A DNA stretch of 15,069 nt. Origin: Planctomycetaceae bacterium UBA4732. Its GTDB lineage: Bacteria > Planctomycetota > Planctomycetia > Gemmatales > Gemmataceae. How positions within the stretch are numbered: position 1 is the stretch's first letter; each line of letters begins with the position of its first letter. A program made the position numbers and the translations under genes. The stretch is from assembly GCA_002404095.1 (NCBI GenBank), contig DHJA01000116.1:25036-40104 (forward strand), given 5' to 3'. Shown one piece after another: positions 13,824-15,069 of the stretch. Below the pieces are notes generated by a model. It did no database searches, had not been told where the DNA came from, and was given only the letters and a program-made list of their open reading frames with translations.

Positions 13824-15069
13824 CTATGTCGTCGGAGGTATCCCCGGCATCCGCGGCGGCGCCGTCTTCCACATCAACGCCACTTCCTCCGGCGTTAGCC
13901 CGTAGGCCGTGTTCACCAGTTCGGCGACTTGCCTTTCCAGCGTCCGCGCTTCCAACGCCAACGTTTGCAGCGGGACGATGCTCCGGCCGTGTTCCTCCCT
14001 CAGCGCCTTCAGTCCGGCCACGGTCAGCGGGTTCTTCTTGCCGCGGACCTTCTTCACTTCGTCCACCAGCGCATCCGGTGCGAGGGCCGATACGTCCTGT
14101 AGCTTCTGACTCGGCTTGTCCGCGGCGTATTCCACCCGCAACCAGTCCAGCACCGCGCTTACGGAGTCTTTTTGCCGAGCCGTCAAGTCGATCAGCTTGC
14201 GGACAGCGCTTTCCGCAGCAGATCGAATAGCGTCAGAAGCTGGAGGTATTGGAATCTGTTCTGTATATATGGTTTTGAGACGAAGAACCTCGTCTTTGCC
14301 GTGGACCGTATTTCGCCAGAGCCACGACCACATGATCGGCGAATTAAGCACTGCCAGAATCCACAAATCAGAGACAGGCAAGAAAAAGATCGTATCGCCT
14401 ACCGTCGCTCCGGTCTTCTCGAGGGAAAAACTCGGACGCCATGTTAGGTCGGGATAAATTATCTTTGGCTGATCGAACAACTCCCAATGGGAGTTGCCCG
14501 ACAACTCCCACCAGAATTGCGCTTTATTTCTCCTCTCTGCGAGTTCCCGACGATACCGGCAGAAATGCTCGTGAAGCGCCGGATACGTCCTCATAAATAC
14601 ATCTTCCGCTTGTTCTCCCGCCCTGGACCAAGGCCATTCGTAGTTGGAACTCGACTTCATTCTAATCATCCACTGGCCGGCCCATTGACTGTACCAGCGG
14701 TCTACGTCTTGGCCGCGCAGAAACGGCCTGAACAGGGTTTCCGAACTCGGATCAACTTCGACAAGGCGGTTCCTTGTCAGACTATCGATCAAATAAGCTT
14801 CGTTGAAACCTGTTTTTATCCCGTAAACCGGGGCGCACCCGATAAACTCCTTTAGCAGCTGCCCTACTCGCCGCATCTTTTCCATCAGCGCCATCATGCC
14901 CGGCGGTTCCAGCGTCCAGGCGTCGGACGAAAGATTCTTTCGCGGCAGTTCAAACCCCTCCGCCTTAATCTGATTCGATAAATCATCAATCCGCAACATA
15001 TCGCGCGGGATGTCGCAGACACGGGCCGTCGTCGGCGGCGCGTCGGCCGTCGGCTTGCGGGCCACGAGG
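13824..15069 (-). CDS. Type IIG-like (Eco57I/TaqI) restriction-modification protein, C-terminal part only
   Basis: The frame is open to the window edge, so the gene starts outside; the GTG at 15065 is only an internal codon. The ~414 visible residues are the specificity half of an Eco57I-type enzyme. Counting from that GTG codon, the TaqI-like C-terminal specificity domain spans about 66-272. It has the typical APVYGIKTGFNEAYLID (78-94), LFRPFLRGQDVDRW (111-124), QPKIIYPDLTWRPSFSL (199-215), FFLPVSDLWILAVLNSP (227-243) and LKTIYTEQIPIPP (263-275). A helical region follows (~276-400), with a coiled-coil-like stretch near 365-390. Such proteins methylate adenine at asymmetric sites and, when fused to a nuclease, also cut. 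The methyltransferase motifs (NPPY) and any nuclease domain would be in the missing N-terminal part, so it cannot be decided whether this is a full type IIG enzyme, a BREX PglX relative or a methylase alone. Confidence 0.85.
   Translation of the reverse strand, partial: LVARKPTADAPPTTARVCDIPRDMLRIDDLSNQIKAEGFELPRKNLSSDAWTLEPPGMMALMEKMRRVGQLLKEFIGCAPVYGIKTGFNEAYLIDSLTRNRLVEVDPSSETLFRPFLRGQDVDRWYSQWAGQWMIRMKSSSNYEWPWSRAGEQAEDVFMRTYPALHEHFCRYRRELAERRNKAQFWWELSGNSHWELFDQPKIIYPDLTWRPSFSLEKTGATVGDTIFFLPVSDLWILAVLNSPIMWSWLWRNTVHGKDEVLRLKTIYTEQIPIPPASDAIRSAAESAVRKLIDLTARQKDSVSAVLDWLRVEYAADKPSQKLQDVSALAPDALVDEVKKVRGKKNPLTVAGLKALREEHGRSIVPLQTLALEARTLERQVAELVNTAYGLTPEEVALMWKTAPPRMPGIPPTT

Overview
The window is a high-GC bacterial chromosome segment, most likely from a planctomycete (Gemmataceae/Pirellulaceae type). 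The best evidence is the 1433-residue secreted protein at 7701-12002. It fuses a ThuA domain, a PVC-type propeller, HEAT-like repeats and a cytochrome-c-like heme domain, an architecture essentially confined to Planctomycetes and Verrucomicrobia. The Uma2-family nuclease, poor Shine-Dalgarno signals before several genes and GC-rich palindromes between genes fit this. The assignment is inferred from protein families, not from a marker gene.

Layout. Positions 1-707 (minus) hold a Uma2-family PD-(D/E)XK protein that runs to the window edge. Divergent to it, 861-1988 (plus) encodes a glycine-oxidase-like flavoenzyme (ThiO family). A long inverted repeat at 2023-2107 separates it from a compact plus-strand cluster: GTPase A (2136-3914), GTPase B (3932-5815, two C-terminal membrane segments) and a CHAD-domain protein (5837-6835), with gaps of only 17 and 21 bases. 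A second plus-strand unit follows: a small HEPN-domain protein (6912-7328) and, one base later, a 107-residue protein with a BolA-like sequence pattern (7330-7653). The large ThuA/heme protein is on the minus strand. A 503-base gene-free stretch upstream of it carries a 129-base nested inverted-repeat element (12140-12268). The right end has a 387-residue protein with a C-terminal HEPN-type Rx4H motif (plus). It converges, across a strong hairpin at 13721-13759, on the C-terminal part of a type IIG-like (Eco57I/TaqI) restriction-modification protein (minus) whose methyltransferase half lies outside the window.

How the parts may work together. Three groups stand out. (i) Two unequal dynamin-like GTPases, one with a canonical NKxD motif and one with a degenerate G4 motif, are apparently co-transcribed with a CHAD protein, a family that binds polyphosphate; this is the most system-like cluster here. 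(ii) A HEPN protein is coupled to an unusual non-MNT partner, which looks like a two-gene module. (iii) The right end looks defence-related, with a HEPN/ApeA-like protein beside a restriction-modification gene. No tRNA, rRNA, CRISPR array or transposase gene was seen.
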